From Phocoena phocoena (lineage: Eukaryota > Chordata > Mammalia > Artiodactyla > Phocoenidae), in contig NC_089226.1 in assembly GCF_963924675.1 (NCBI RefSeq), forward strand, positions 52,655,124 to 52,719,123: a DNA stretch of 64,000 bases, in the 5' to 3' direction. Shown here one piece after another: positions 11,293 to 21,560 of the stretch (position 1 is the stretch's first letter; each line of letters opens with the position of its first letter). A program made the translations under genes and the position numbers. The notes under the pieces are model-generated. The model searched no databases and was not told the DNA's origin. It saw only the letters and a list, made by a program, of their open reading frames with translations.

Positions 11293-11617
11293 CTTTACAA
11301 TGCTACCTTCAGAAAGTGAAGACTGTGCTGGGTTTTAGAAGAAAAATAATCATCTGCCAGGTGCCAGTTCTTATGGACCAACTTCCAAGTCACTTTTTCT
11401 TTTTTCTCTCATATTCTTCACCTTTCTGTTTTTCTCCTCTCTTCCTCCCACTGGAATTCATTCTTTTGATCAGCTGGCAATACCCAAGAGCTCAGTGTGG
11501 CTTCTTCAGTGATACTGACATGTATCAAAGATTACTGATCTGAAGAAGATTTTTTTCTCCTCACTATCTCATGTTTGACAGAGCTTTTAAGAGCTTTAAA
11601 TTTCTTTCCCATGTGGA
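11293..11617. other. Unassigned, pyrimidine-rich
   Basis: The segment has many T/C runs around 11395-11450 and no recognisable gene, repeat or motif. Confidence 0.4.
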
Positions 11618-11870
11618 CAATAATAATTAACACACTTATGTTAAATGTCAGGCACTGTTCTAAGCAATTTCCCTGTACTAACTCAGTCAATCCCTATAAC
11701 AACTCAATAGTATAGGTGCTATTGTTATCCCCAATTTACAGATGAAGAAATTGAGGCCAGAGAATGTATGTCACTTGCTCAAGGCTACACAGTTGGTGAA
11801 GCAGAGTTTCAAACCTAGGCAGGCTTGCTATAGAATCCATGCTTTTAACCATTACACTTATTGCTTCCCT
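11618..11870 (+). mobile_element. MIR, long copy
   Basis: Well-preserved series: 'tgtcaggcactgttctaagc', 'ttatccccaatttacagatg', 'gaagaaattgaggccagaga', 'cacttgctcaaggctacaca', then 'atgcttttaaccattacact' at the 3' end. Confidence 0.93.
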
Positions 11871-11874
11871 CTTG

Positions 11875-12040
11875 ACTCTCAAAACAATCCTGAGAGATCA
11901 GTAGGAAGGTGCTAGCATGACCACTTTACAAATGAGCACAAACTCTCAGAGTGGTATATGATTTGCCTGCAGTCACACAGATTGCTAGTTGAAGAGCTGG
12001 AATTAAAATCCAGGTTTCCTGACTCCAGGCTAGCTAAATC
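11875..12040 (+). mobile_element. Second MIR-class fragment
   Basis: Directly after the previous MIR, text such as 'tgaccactttacaaatgagc', 'gcctgcagtcacacagattg' and 'aatccaggtttcctgactcc' marks another MIR or MIR-related copy in the same orientation. Confidence 0.75.
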
Positions 12041-12380
12041 AGAAAAGGCCACTCAGGAAAAACAGTCATAGAGAAAGCCATGAAGGAGTTTGAATGGGAA
12101 CTCAGGACTGCAGCATGCCCAAAGGGAAGGGACCTCTGAATTTCCTGTTGGATTTGATGTGTCAGTTGTGACTGAAGCAGTAGTTTTTCCTCTTCTCAGC
12201 AAGTCCATTCTGCCACCATCCCTGTGATCCTACATTAGGAATCCTGTTTGACTTTGAATTTGCAATGCAAAATAATGTGATTTTGGTTTTGTTTGTGTTT
12301 TTCCTATTCAGTGCCTCGGCTACCTTTCTTAAGTCCACCCCTTTCCCTTTACCTCTGTCCACTGAGGCTGGGTTAAGAGA
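12041..12380. other. Unassigned DNA
   Basis: Apparently unique sequence with no recognisable coding or repeat content. Confidence 0.4.
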
Positions 12381-12385
12381 AAAAA

Positions 12386-12587
12386 AAATATCCTCCAGGG
12401 CTTCCCTGGTGGCGCAGTGGTTGAGAGTCCGCCTGCCGATGCAGGGGACACGGGTTCGTGCCCCGGATCGGGAAGATCCCACGTGCCGCGGAGCGGCTGG
12501 GCCCGTGAGCCATGGCCGCTGAGCCTGCGCGTCCGGAGCCTGTGCTCCGCAGTGGGAGAGGCCACGACAGTGAGAGGCCTGCGTACC

Positions 12588-12626
<39 letters not shown>

Positions 12627-12632
12627 CCTCCA
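12386..12632 (+). mobile_element. CHR-type tRNA-derived SINE with TSD
   Basis: The body starts at 12398 with 'ggcttccctggtggcgcagt', in which TGGCGCAGTGG is the pol III A box; the B box is GGTTCGTGCCC near 12452-12462. It ends in about 32 adenines. The target-site duplication AAATATCCTCCA is at 12386-12397 and 12621-12632. Many CpG sites remain intact (for example in 'gcctgcgcgtccggagcc'), suggesting a fairly young copy. The A-tail makes a long artificial open frame on both strands. Confidence 0.96.
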
Positions 12633-14385
12633 ATGAATCCACCATTCATCCTGTTCTCTGTGGTGTGTTTGGTAACATGTCATTTCTGTTTTCTAATTAT
12701 TCAGTCAGTTGTTTCTTTCCTTCTTTTTAAAAACTGACTCTCTTCCCATTTTCCAGATCACGTAGCTTGTAAATGCTTTCCATTTATCTCTGATTCTGGG
12801 CTCCAATTTGTCCCCAGACTGCCAGCTGTCAGCATTTTGAGACTCAATGTTTGATTTAAAATATTAGATCTTATCTTTCTCTTCTAGTAAAAAAAAATTA
12901 ATGGATGTTTGCTTAGAACTACTAGAAAAAAAGTTATTTTTAAAATGCACAAAGCATGATTTCCATTTTGTCTGACTTTTAGTGTAAAGTAAGCAGGGAA
13001 AATATTATCTTTCTTTTTATTTTTAATAGAAAAAAGCCTGAGGCTCAGAGAAATTAGAAACGGAATGAGTGGCTAGAAGAAGGACGCTGCCATTCTGCTA
13101 AATCCTCTTATTATTATTATTATTTTTTTTTCCTGCCTGACATAGGGAGAGAAAAGAGGCTAACACGTGGGGTGAATCTTCATTCTTCTTAGCTCTGTGT
13201 AAACTTGAGCATACCACAGACCTTTTCTAAATAGGGATGCCTATCAATTAGAATAGGGGTGATTAAAGATTATATTAACCACACTTGAAAACAAATTCAG
13301 TACTGGAGTAAGTCAGATATCTAGAGTGCTCCTAGTTTGGTCAAGTGGGCAGACAGTGCTACTTTTAATAGAGAGAGGGAAGGTGAGATCGCTTAGTTGG
13401 CACCTGAGCTTGTAGAGCTAAGGCTCAGCAGACAGGCTGGGTGGGAGTGGTCGGCTCCATGGTGTCTCTGTTCCGCAGGTGGTGTGCTGCCTTCTTTTGA
13501 GTGATTGAACTTACTCATTAGTCCAAGGAGATTTCACTGAGCTCTTTCATGGGGTTTCTTTAAAATTTTCCATCGCAATGGCATTATTCCAGCAAGTCTC
13601 AGACGTAGTTTGTGATCTAAAGAAAACTACCTAAAGCAGTTGTAATAACGCCTCGCGTCCCCTACATGCTCACTAAGCAGTAACAAGAAAAGAGTGAATT
13701 GGGCAAGAGGAGGACCACAGATTATAACAGTGCTTGGAGAGAGCCCTTGCGTTGAGTCCTGGAGATTCAGAGAAAATGGGCTGGTGTGGTAGGAAGCAGA
13801 AGTCAGAAGACCCCAAATGAGTTCTTCCCTCTCTCCAGATCTCAGGCTCCACGTGTTGAAATTGAGGGGCTGGCCTAGAGCTGTCCTAGGATTCTAGCAC
13901 TCTAGTCACGGGGCTGGTGCACAGTATACAGTAGGAGTATCTGGGGGCGTCCATGGCATGGGGAAATGTCTCTGCCTCCTTTTCCCTTTGATACAAAAGA
14001 CAGAGACAGTAAGGATTCTATGAAGACATAGTTTTTCCTCCCCAGGGAGAAAATGAAATATTAAAAGGCTTTGCTATTGCAAAGAAGCAGATAACAAGAC
14101 GATTAGGATAATTAAAAAATTTAAAGTCCCAAGCCCAGATAAATTACATGGCTTCATTCTGAGGGCAGTAACAAGGGGATGAGAAAACCCTTTGGCAGAG
14201 CCTTCTGGAAGATCAAGAGACCCCACACATAGACACCCAATGCTCTCTGGAGTCTGAAGCCAGAAGCAGGCCCATGTAGGAAAGCACTGTGGTGCCAAAG
14301 GGTGCCTTGGATTACACACCTTCAACTGGGTCTCCTCTGTGCCCTGAAAGACCCTCTCTATCCCCTCATTATGCCACCAGTAACA
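12633..14385. other. Long unassigned stretch
   Basis: I see no exon with convincing splice context and no clear interspersed repeat. A TTA/T-rich run lies at about 13109-13131. Short ORFs such as the one at 14074-14325 on the minus strand lack any recognisable motif. Confidence 0.4.
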
Positions 14386-14530
14386 CTGCTTCTTATAGGC
14401 CTGCCTTGCCCCCCACTAGAATGTCAGCCTTTCTAGAGCAAAGCTTTGTTTATTTTTTTCATGTCAAGCATGGTGACTGGCACAAAGCAGACACTCAGCA
14501 AGTTTGTGGAATGAATGAATGAATGAATAT
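14386..14530 (+). mobile_element. L2 LINE 3' end
   Basis: Typical L2 3' UTR text: 'ccccactagaatgtcagcct', 'tgactggcacaaagcagaca', and the terminal GAATGAATGAATGAAT run at about 14509-14528. Confidence 0.85.
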
Positions 14531-15384
14531 TTGAAAGAAGGGGATGCGAGTGTTGGTCTCAGTCAAGCTCCCTCAGAGACTTATATGTTTGGGGGAAGAA
14601 TATCTATAACACCTTTCACATATTAAACAACTTGAGGCATCATTCTTTCTGCAAGAAGATGGCCGACTCCTAAGGGGTCCTGAGAATAATATGACATTTG
14701 CAAAAGAAATTTGAGAAGAAAAAGCTTATGACCAAAAATGGCATTCATTTTTAAATGCATTCAGAATGTGAATATATGGATAATAAATACTGCGACTGGT
14801 TTTCCTGTACATCTTGATTTATAGAAGATGTAAAATTCAGAAAGATGAATTCAGTAGATCAAAATCACGGAGCATAGCAGACAGATTGGGGCTTTATCCA
14901 AATATGTTTAAGTCCAAAGCCTCTTCTCTGTCCATTATGCCCAAAGCCTCCCAACTTTATGAGACTGTATTTTATGCCCCTGGCACAGAAGAATATTAAA
15001 ATCATGTCCGACAAGGCTCATGATCACTCTCCAGCTTTCTTTGTTGTGCGTGTCGAATGATAGTGGGTATAAGAGTGCTGTCCTGTGAACACGACTTGCC
15101 AGTTCTTAATTGGGATCCCTGTTCTGGAACTCTGACCACTATCTCTCAGACCAGGCTCCTTCTTCAGGGGAGGTGTTCAGATGGAGCTCTGACCGTGAGG
15201 AGGAGAGATGCATTACCATTTCCAATGAATAATTGGGAAACAGATTTAGAAAATATGTAACAACCCAACGGACCTGAAAACGGAAAAGCCTGGAATGGAC
15301 ACCCAGGCTCCTGTCTCCTCGTCCAATATCATTTCCACTAGTCCTCGGCTCAAAGCCACCCTGAGACATTATAGATCTTAAGCA
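14531..15384. other. Unassigned DNA
   Basis: No recognisable repeat, gene or regulatory element is visible. Two short ORFs, 14814-14999 and 15057-15260, show no domain features. Confidence 0.4.
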
Positions 15385-15600
15385 ATGTGGGAGAGCATCT
15401 GCTATGGAGATAGATGGTCTTGGAGCTGCATCCTGATGCTGACGCTTACCTGTTGTGTGACCTTGGACAAATTGCTTCATATCTCTGAGGCTCAGTTTCC
15501 TCTCCCATGTAATGAGGGAGCTAATACCTACCTCACTGGGTTGCTCTGAGAATTAAATGAATCTGTGAATTAATGAATTTATTCTCTGCCTTGTACCAGA
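15385..15600 (+). mobile_element. MIRb SINE
   Basis: Clear landmarks: 'acctgttgtgtgaccttgga', 'tctctgaggctcagtttcct', 'gggttgctctgagaattaaa'. Confidence 0.88.
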
Positions 15601-15879
15601 AAGGATTCAAGGTAGCTTACAAGGACACAGTAATATGACTTAAGAATGGGGGAGAAAAGAAACAAGAACAAGATAGGCAGATGGGGGAGTCAGTCCAGTT
15701 CCATGGCTAAGAGCAAGGGCCCCATTTTGCCCTAAGCTGTCCAGTAGCCGACCCCAAAAGGGAAGCCCTGGCAGCTATATCTTTTGCCGTGTTCATGAGG
15801 TTGTAATAGGCCTATGGCTCAAGGGAAGCACAGCTAAGTTAGGATATAAGATACATTTCGTATTCGTATATTTAGGGTA

Positions 15880-16535
15880 TTAGGTATACCTACATATATT
15901 CCAGATTCCAGGCACTGTAATAGGCAGTGGGGATCAGTGCTGAAAAGGCAGACGTGGCCCCTGCCCTCAAGGAGGTGAAAGTCTTCATGACTAGATGATG
16001 TCAATATGATATGTCACTTCTGTGATATCATCTTTACCAAAAAAAATGCAAAGAGTAAATGAGTTACATAAATTTCCACATGTCAAGCTCTGGGTCCAGC
16101 ATCTGGCACACAATAAGTATTTAATAGTCATTTTTTTCACTTAACAAACATATTAATCTACGATATCTGTGTCTCTGCCTTTTTAGGCACTGGGCTTATG
16201 CAGAGGACAAAACAGTCAAACATCCCTACCTACATTCTAGTTCAGGAGAGAGATTATCAAAGAGGTCATTGGGTAAAGTACATAGTACAGTCGATAGTAC
16301 AGTCAATATTGATAAGGGAAGCATGGCAAAGAGCTGAACATAGTTCAGAGAGAATGGCCAGGGGAGGCCTCAGTGAGAAAGTGGCCTGAAGGAGGCCTCC
16401 CTTTGAACCCAACCTGAAGGAGGAGAGGGAGGGAGCCATAAAGGTTCTGGAGAGAGCATTCCAAGGAAGAGGAAGAGCAAGGGCAAATGCCAAAGCTGGC
16501 AGGGCCTGGCAGGATCCATTCAATGTTAGGCAGGA
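15880..16535 (+). mobile_element. Ancient mammalian repeat, family not named
   Basis: The segment holds 'ccaggcactgtaataggcag', 'gcccctgccctcaaggaggt', then 'gccaggggaggcctcagtga', 'ggagggagccataaaggttc' and 'gagcattccaaggaagagga'. I recognise this as a common ancient mammalian interspersed sequence whose fragments also appear near 28.9, 47.2, 48.3 and 62.6 kb. I am unsure of the formal family name. A MIR-like or unrelated gap may lie near 16000-16180. Confidence 0.6.
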
Positions 16536-16539
16536 CTCT

Positions 16540-17000
16540 TTAAATTGAAAGTATCAGAAAGTCAACTCTACACAGATTAAGCAAAAGAGATTTACAGGAG
16601 GGAGACGTGGGTGGTTCATAGGATCTGAGGATGAGATGCAGGAAAGCAGTGAACTCTATCTTGGGAAGCTCCAGGGAAGAGGCAGGCCCAGCTTCCTTGG
16701 CATGCTTCCTCTCTCCTCTCCTATCTGGACATTGGCTCTGCCCTCTCATGGTTCTTCCTCTGTCCACAAGGGACACATGACATGGGAGCTGTCAGCTGCA
16801 GTCACATTCTTCCAGCCTTTCAGCCAAGCAGTGTAATAGACAGACTTCTCTTTGCCTGCTCTTGCATAGAAAAAAGCCCAGGCCGAAGGTCACTATGGCT
16901 GTGAGATGGGACATCCTATGATTGGCTCAGCCTGGGTTATGCACCCATTTCTGTGGCCAGGTTAGCAAACTGTGTCACTGAAAGGAGGTAGAGAAAAGGG
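16540..17000 (+). mobile_element. Old interspersed repeat, family uncertain
   Basis: 'aaattgaaagtatcagaaag', 'cacagattaagcaaaagaga' and, later, 'gggttatgcacccatttctg' with 'gtggccaggttag' form the ordered landmarks of a common mammalian repeat I cannot name with confidence. No coding content. Confidence 0.5.
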
Positions 17001-18105
17001 AGTTGGGCTCCCTAAGACCATAGCCACCAAAAGTCCTGTTCAAAGTAAATGACTTGCCCTAAGAAAAGCAGTTCATAAATATCTCAGTGGAAACTACATT
17101 CGCCTACCTACTGTATCAGAAATCATTAGCATCCTCGTTAGTATGACATATGGATAGGACCTTGAATTATTCCATGTTCTTGATGATTCCCAGGAGATGT
17201 TTTGTGGTTTATCTCATCTGTACAGAGGACGTTCTGTTCATTGTTATATGCGTATAATGATCCTATAATCTAAAATTCTTCCTGCTTGTGATGGATGGTG
17301 GGTTCTAATTACCTCCCCTTTGTTGTCGTTAAGAAGTGCTATGAGGTTTCAAACAACTGGAAAACTAGGCCACAAGTACACACAAAGCATCCAGTAAGAC
17401 ACAAGTTAATTTTAAGTGTGGTCATTTTTGGTAATAACAGTAATTATGATTGAAAAGTAATTTAAAGAGCAAAAGACAAAAAAATGTATAATCTATAGTG
17501 AGGGGATTTTTGTGAGATATTCTAGAGGAAATAGGAATAGATTTATAATGAGATGGTAAGAATTAGGGGCATCTTCTTACACTGCAGTCACTTTCATCAA
17601 CACGTGCCTATCTGCCCCTAAGGGTGGGTGGCCTCAGTATGTGCACATATCCTCGGGCTTCAGCCAAAGGAGAGGACCAGCAAGAGACTTGGCGGAGGAA
17701 AGGGACTGAGGCTGGGTCGTTTATTTCCCTACCATGTTTCCTACAAAGACACCTCATGTTCTCTCTTTCTCTCTCTGTCTCTAATATTCTCCCTTTCACT
17801 CTGGAGAACCACTCTCTCCTCAGGCCCTTTCAGGTCCATGGAGTGGCAATGGGAGTGGTGGAGAGTACTCCCAGGTATTATGAACCCCAGGGTACTGCCA
17901 TATCCCCTGGCCATACCTTTGAAACTATGTCTTCATTAGACTCTCCTCACATCTCGCAATTTGAGGAGCCATCTGTTTTGTGTCGGTACACTAGCGCACT
18001 CCCTCCGGCCACACTCTCACTCACTTCGCAGGTACCTTTATAATGGTATTAATTCTGTTCATCTTGAATCAGGTGTGTCTGTGGGCAGATCTGTCTTTCT
18101 ATTTC
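17001..18105. other. Unassigned DNA
   Basis: The only notable local structure is a TCTC-rich run at about 17758-17786. Open frames such as 17624-18043 (139 codons, plus strand) have no similarity I recognise and overlap a competing frame in the same place. Confidence 0.4.
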
Positions 18106-18475
18106 CCTATATGTCACCTACACGTTTTTTGCTAATTCTTAACTCCTCATCCTGAAATGCCCTCTGAGCCTCCGTCTCTGTCGAAATGTCTCATCAAATT
18201 TTTCCTCCAAGGCCACCTTCTGTAGGAAGCTTTCCCTGATCCACCAGTCAGATGCAATCTTATCTTCCTGTAGACTCCCACAGCTCTTTATCCAACCTCT
18301 CTCACGACACTTATTTCTCCTTCGTACAGGCTTTGTTTGGCACACATCTTATCTTCCTTAATTAACTGCTGGATTCATGCCTTCAGGATTTGCTTTCCAA
18401 CAAGAGTCCAGCAAAATACCTTGCATATGTAAGGCATACAGGACATGTCTGTTGATTGGAAAAATGGATGGTTTG
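18106..18475 (+). mobile_element. L2 LINE 3' fragment
   Basis: 'gaagctttccctgatccacc', 'cacagctctttatccaacct', 'cacttatttctccttcgtac' follow L2 consensus order, ending near a degenerate 'gcatacaggacatgtctgtt'. Confidence 0.8.
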
Positions 18476-18534
18476 CTAAATTTCCGTGTTATTACCTAGA
18501 CAGCTAATCTCAGACAACTGCTCCCACATTTTAA

Positions 18535-18640
18535 TAGTATGTTCATTAATTCAGCTAACATTTCTGGAGGACTTACTACATGCCAGGAATTGTGCTAGGT
18601 GCTAATTATTTCATGGCCATAAAAATTCTACAGATAGGAA
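18535..18640 (+). mobile_element. MIR-like fragment
   Basis: 'ggaggacttactacatgcca' and 'ggaattgtgctaggtgctaa' match the 5' half of a MIR-type element. Confidence 0.6.
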
Positions 18641-19239
18641 GTATATATTCATTGATCCTACAAATTCATAAAAACTATCTCTCATTGATTGGAATTTTTA
18701 AAGTCACCTGTGCAGAAATATATAGGGTCCTTAGAATACATCTTCAATAACCTCTCCACTCTGATTTCTGCAAGCACTGCAGTTAATTCTACTTTCTGAA
18801 TAGTATTGATAGTAACATCAACCTAAATACACTTTGCATTCATATAGAGCTGTGAGGCTTAAACTTTTCTAGCTATAAGAAAATCACATAAGGAGTTTTA
18901 AATATATATAAATTCTTGTCACATTAGTCCTCACTTCCACCCTAGACCTGTTGGCTGGACATTTGGGGTAAGAGTGAATCTTACCACTTTCTTGCTTCCA
19001 TCTTCATCCAATTCTGACTCTGCTAACTAGGCACTTGTCCAAAGATGGATGTTCAGGAACCATTGTTTTAAAGTAAATTTCAGTTATATAAAATACTTGT
19101 GAGGAAAATAAAAAAGTTTTTTCCTGCATTTAATAGATGAGGAAATGGAGGTTTGAATATATTAAATGAATTGGAAAAAGAAATACACAAGCATTTTGCT
19201 AAAGTAGGAACACTAAAGCTGAATAAACATACTAAAAGA
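18641..19239. other. Unassigned; possible decayed MER5
   Basis: The text around 18840-19060 has the rhythm of a decayed MER5-type element ('aaaatcacataaggagtttt') but is too diverged to assign. No gene features are seen. Confidence 0.35.
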
Positions 19240-20125
19240 GACTTAACCCTGGACATCAGTGACGGCAGAATAGAAAGTCTTAAGCACTCTTTCCTCCAAA
19301 AGAGACACCAATTCAACAATACCTAGACCAGTTCCAGTTCCATTTGTGAGAAGTCCAGAAAACAGTTGAGACATCTGCACCCCAGGCAAGCATAGAACCA
19401 GCTGGATCAAGCCTGTAGGAAAATTTATGGCATTCACTTGCCATAGTCCTTCCCCTAAATTCAGCAAGGAACAAGTGGAAGAAAATTCCCAACTCCAAGC
19501 ATCTCCCTGGGAAGGGAAAATGTTGAAGCATTTGTCCAATGTTTCAGATTTTCTGGGAACTGGCTGTAGGACCAGTTTCTTTCTCACTTTCCTTGGAGCA
19601 CTGATGGGACCTAGCATACTCTAGATGCCTGAGGTTCCATGAGAACAGAAGAGAACTTGGGGACTTGCTGCTGCTCCAGAGGGCCTGCAGTACAGTGGAC
19701 GGAAGCTGATGTAGCTTGATGGCTTCTCCCTCCTGGGAGATAAGAAGAGTGGAATATGTATTCAACGTTCTGGGTTTTCAGAGGGATATATGGTTTCTGT
19801 CTCACGAGACTCAGAGTGGAGACTGAGCTCAGCATACTCTAGAAGCCTGGGGGCCTCTGAAAAATCAGAGCTGGGTGGGTTGGGGCAGCTCCAGAGGACC
19901 TGCAGTACTGCAAAAACAGACACCAGAGAGAGCAAGTAAGAGGAAACTGGCAAATCCCTCTAACTTGGAATTTAGCACAAGTCCAGAAAAGATGCATCCA
20001 AAGAAAATATTTGAATGGCCCCCAGAATATCTACCTGAGCTGATTGGTAAAGGTTTTTCTAAGAAGCCACTCTATAAAGATTGGAGAGGCAGGTTTTTTT
20101 TCAAGTGCAAGAATAGCAAAACAAA
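19240..20125 (+). promoter_or_regulatory. Old L1 5' UTR with internal tandem duplication
   Basis: A partial tandem duplication is visible: AGCATACTCTAGA occurs at 19613 and again at 19831, and GCTCCAGAGG(G/A)CCTGCAGTAC occurs at 19673 and 19888, giving a period of about 215-218 bases. Tandem 5' units are known in several mammalian L1 lineages and act as promoters; here they are decayed and presumably dead. Confidence 0.7.
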
Positions 20126-20476
20126 GTGAGAGGCACATTAAGAAACAGGGAAATGTGGCCCAATCAAAGGAAAGGAAAATAAATCTCTAGAAACCAACTG
20201 TAAAGAAGCAGAAGTATATGAATTACCTGACAAAAAATTCAAAATAATCACCATAAAGATGCTCAGTGAGCTCAAGAAAAGTGATATGCAAACAAAGTGA
20301 TAGCATCAACAAAGAGTTAGAAAATATATAAAAGAACCAAATAGAAATTTTGGAACTGAAAAAAGTAATAACAGAATTTATAAATTCACTAAAAGTATTT
20401 AACCACAGACTTGATCAAGCAGAAGAAGGGATCAGCTACTCCAAAGATAGGTCATTTGAAATTACCCAGTGAGAGG

Positions 20477-20521
<45 letters not shown>

Positions 20522-21560
20522 ATAAGAGTGAAGAAAGCCTAAAAGATTTATGGAATATCATAAAATGAATCAGTATAGGCATTATGGGAGTCAGAAGGAG
20601 AGGAGAGAGAGAAGGGGCAGCAAAATTTATTTGAAGAAATTATGGCTAAAAACTTCCCAAATCTGGGGAAGAAAATAGACATCCCGATTCAAGGGGCCCA
20701 GAGGACTTCAATTGATAAGTCCACACTGAGACACACTATAATCAAATTGTCAAAAGTCAAAACAAAGATAGATTTTTAAACAAAAGCAAAGAAGCAATTC
20801 ATTATATACAGTGGAATCTCAATAAGACAGCAGATTTCTCAGCAGAAACCTTGCAGGTCAGAAGAAAGTAGGATGATATATTCAAAGTACTGAAAGAAAA
20901 AAAAGTAAAAAAACCCTGCCAACCAAGAATCCTAAACCTGGTAACATTTTCCTCAAAAATGAAGGAGAGATAAAGTCTTTTTCCAGAAAAACAAAAGCTA
21001 AAAGAGTTCATCAACACTAGACCCACCTTACAAGAAATACTAACAGGAGTCCCTCCAGTTGAAATGAAAAGGAAGAAACTACTCAGCAACACAAAAGCAT
21101 ATGAATGTATAAAGCTTGCTGAGAAAGGTGAATATACAGACAAAAAAAGAATACTGTAATATTATAATACTGTAATATCAGTGCATAAATCACTTTTACT
21201 TCAGGAATAGAAGTTAAAACACAAACATACAAACAATAACAATAACTATTAAAACGTTAATGGATGCAAAATATAAAAAGATGAAGTTTGTGATATCAAT
21301 AACAAAGTGTGGGGAAAGGAGCAATAATATAGTTTTTGTACATAATTTGTTATCAACTTAAAATAGATTGTTATAAGATGTTGCATGTAAGTCCCCCCCC
21401 CAAAAAAAAACACAAAGAAAATAACTATGGAAGATACAGAAAAGAAAATGAGAAAAGAATAAAATCATGTCACTACAAAAAATCAACAAAACACATAAGG
21501 CAGCAATAAAGGAAAAGAGGAACAAAAAAGCTACAAGACAGATAGAAATTAACAAAAGGG
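20126..21560 (+). pseudogene. Old L1 ORF1 relic and inter-ORF region
   Basis: ORF1-type sequence is recognisable by 'gaaattatggctaaaaactt', 'acactataatcaaattgtca' and 'gaaaccttgcaggtcagaag', which encode the RNA-recognition and C-terminal regions in intact relatives. Stops and frameshifts leave no long frame. A pure run of 40 adenines interrupts the coiled-coil/linker part at 20480-20519. The region after about 21150 is the AT-rich 3' part and spacer before ORF2. Confidence 0.75.
20480..20519 (+). repeat. A(40) homopolymer inside L1 ORF1 relic
   Basis: Forty consecutive adenines lie between 'gtgagaggatt' and 'gaataagagtgaagaaagcc'. The host L1 normally has a short A-rich segment here, so it is probably an expanded A run rather than a SINE tail. 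Confidence 0.9.

Noticed and set aside
12162..12683. 173-codon open frame on the minus strand
   Set aside because: It runs through the CHR SINE and its poly-A tail (a run of phenylalanines); it is an artefact of the repeat.
17624..18043. 139-codon open frame
   Set aside because: No domain, no splice or start context, and a competing frame overlaps it.
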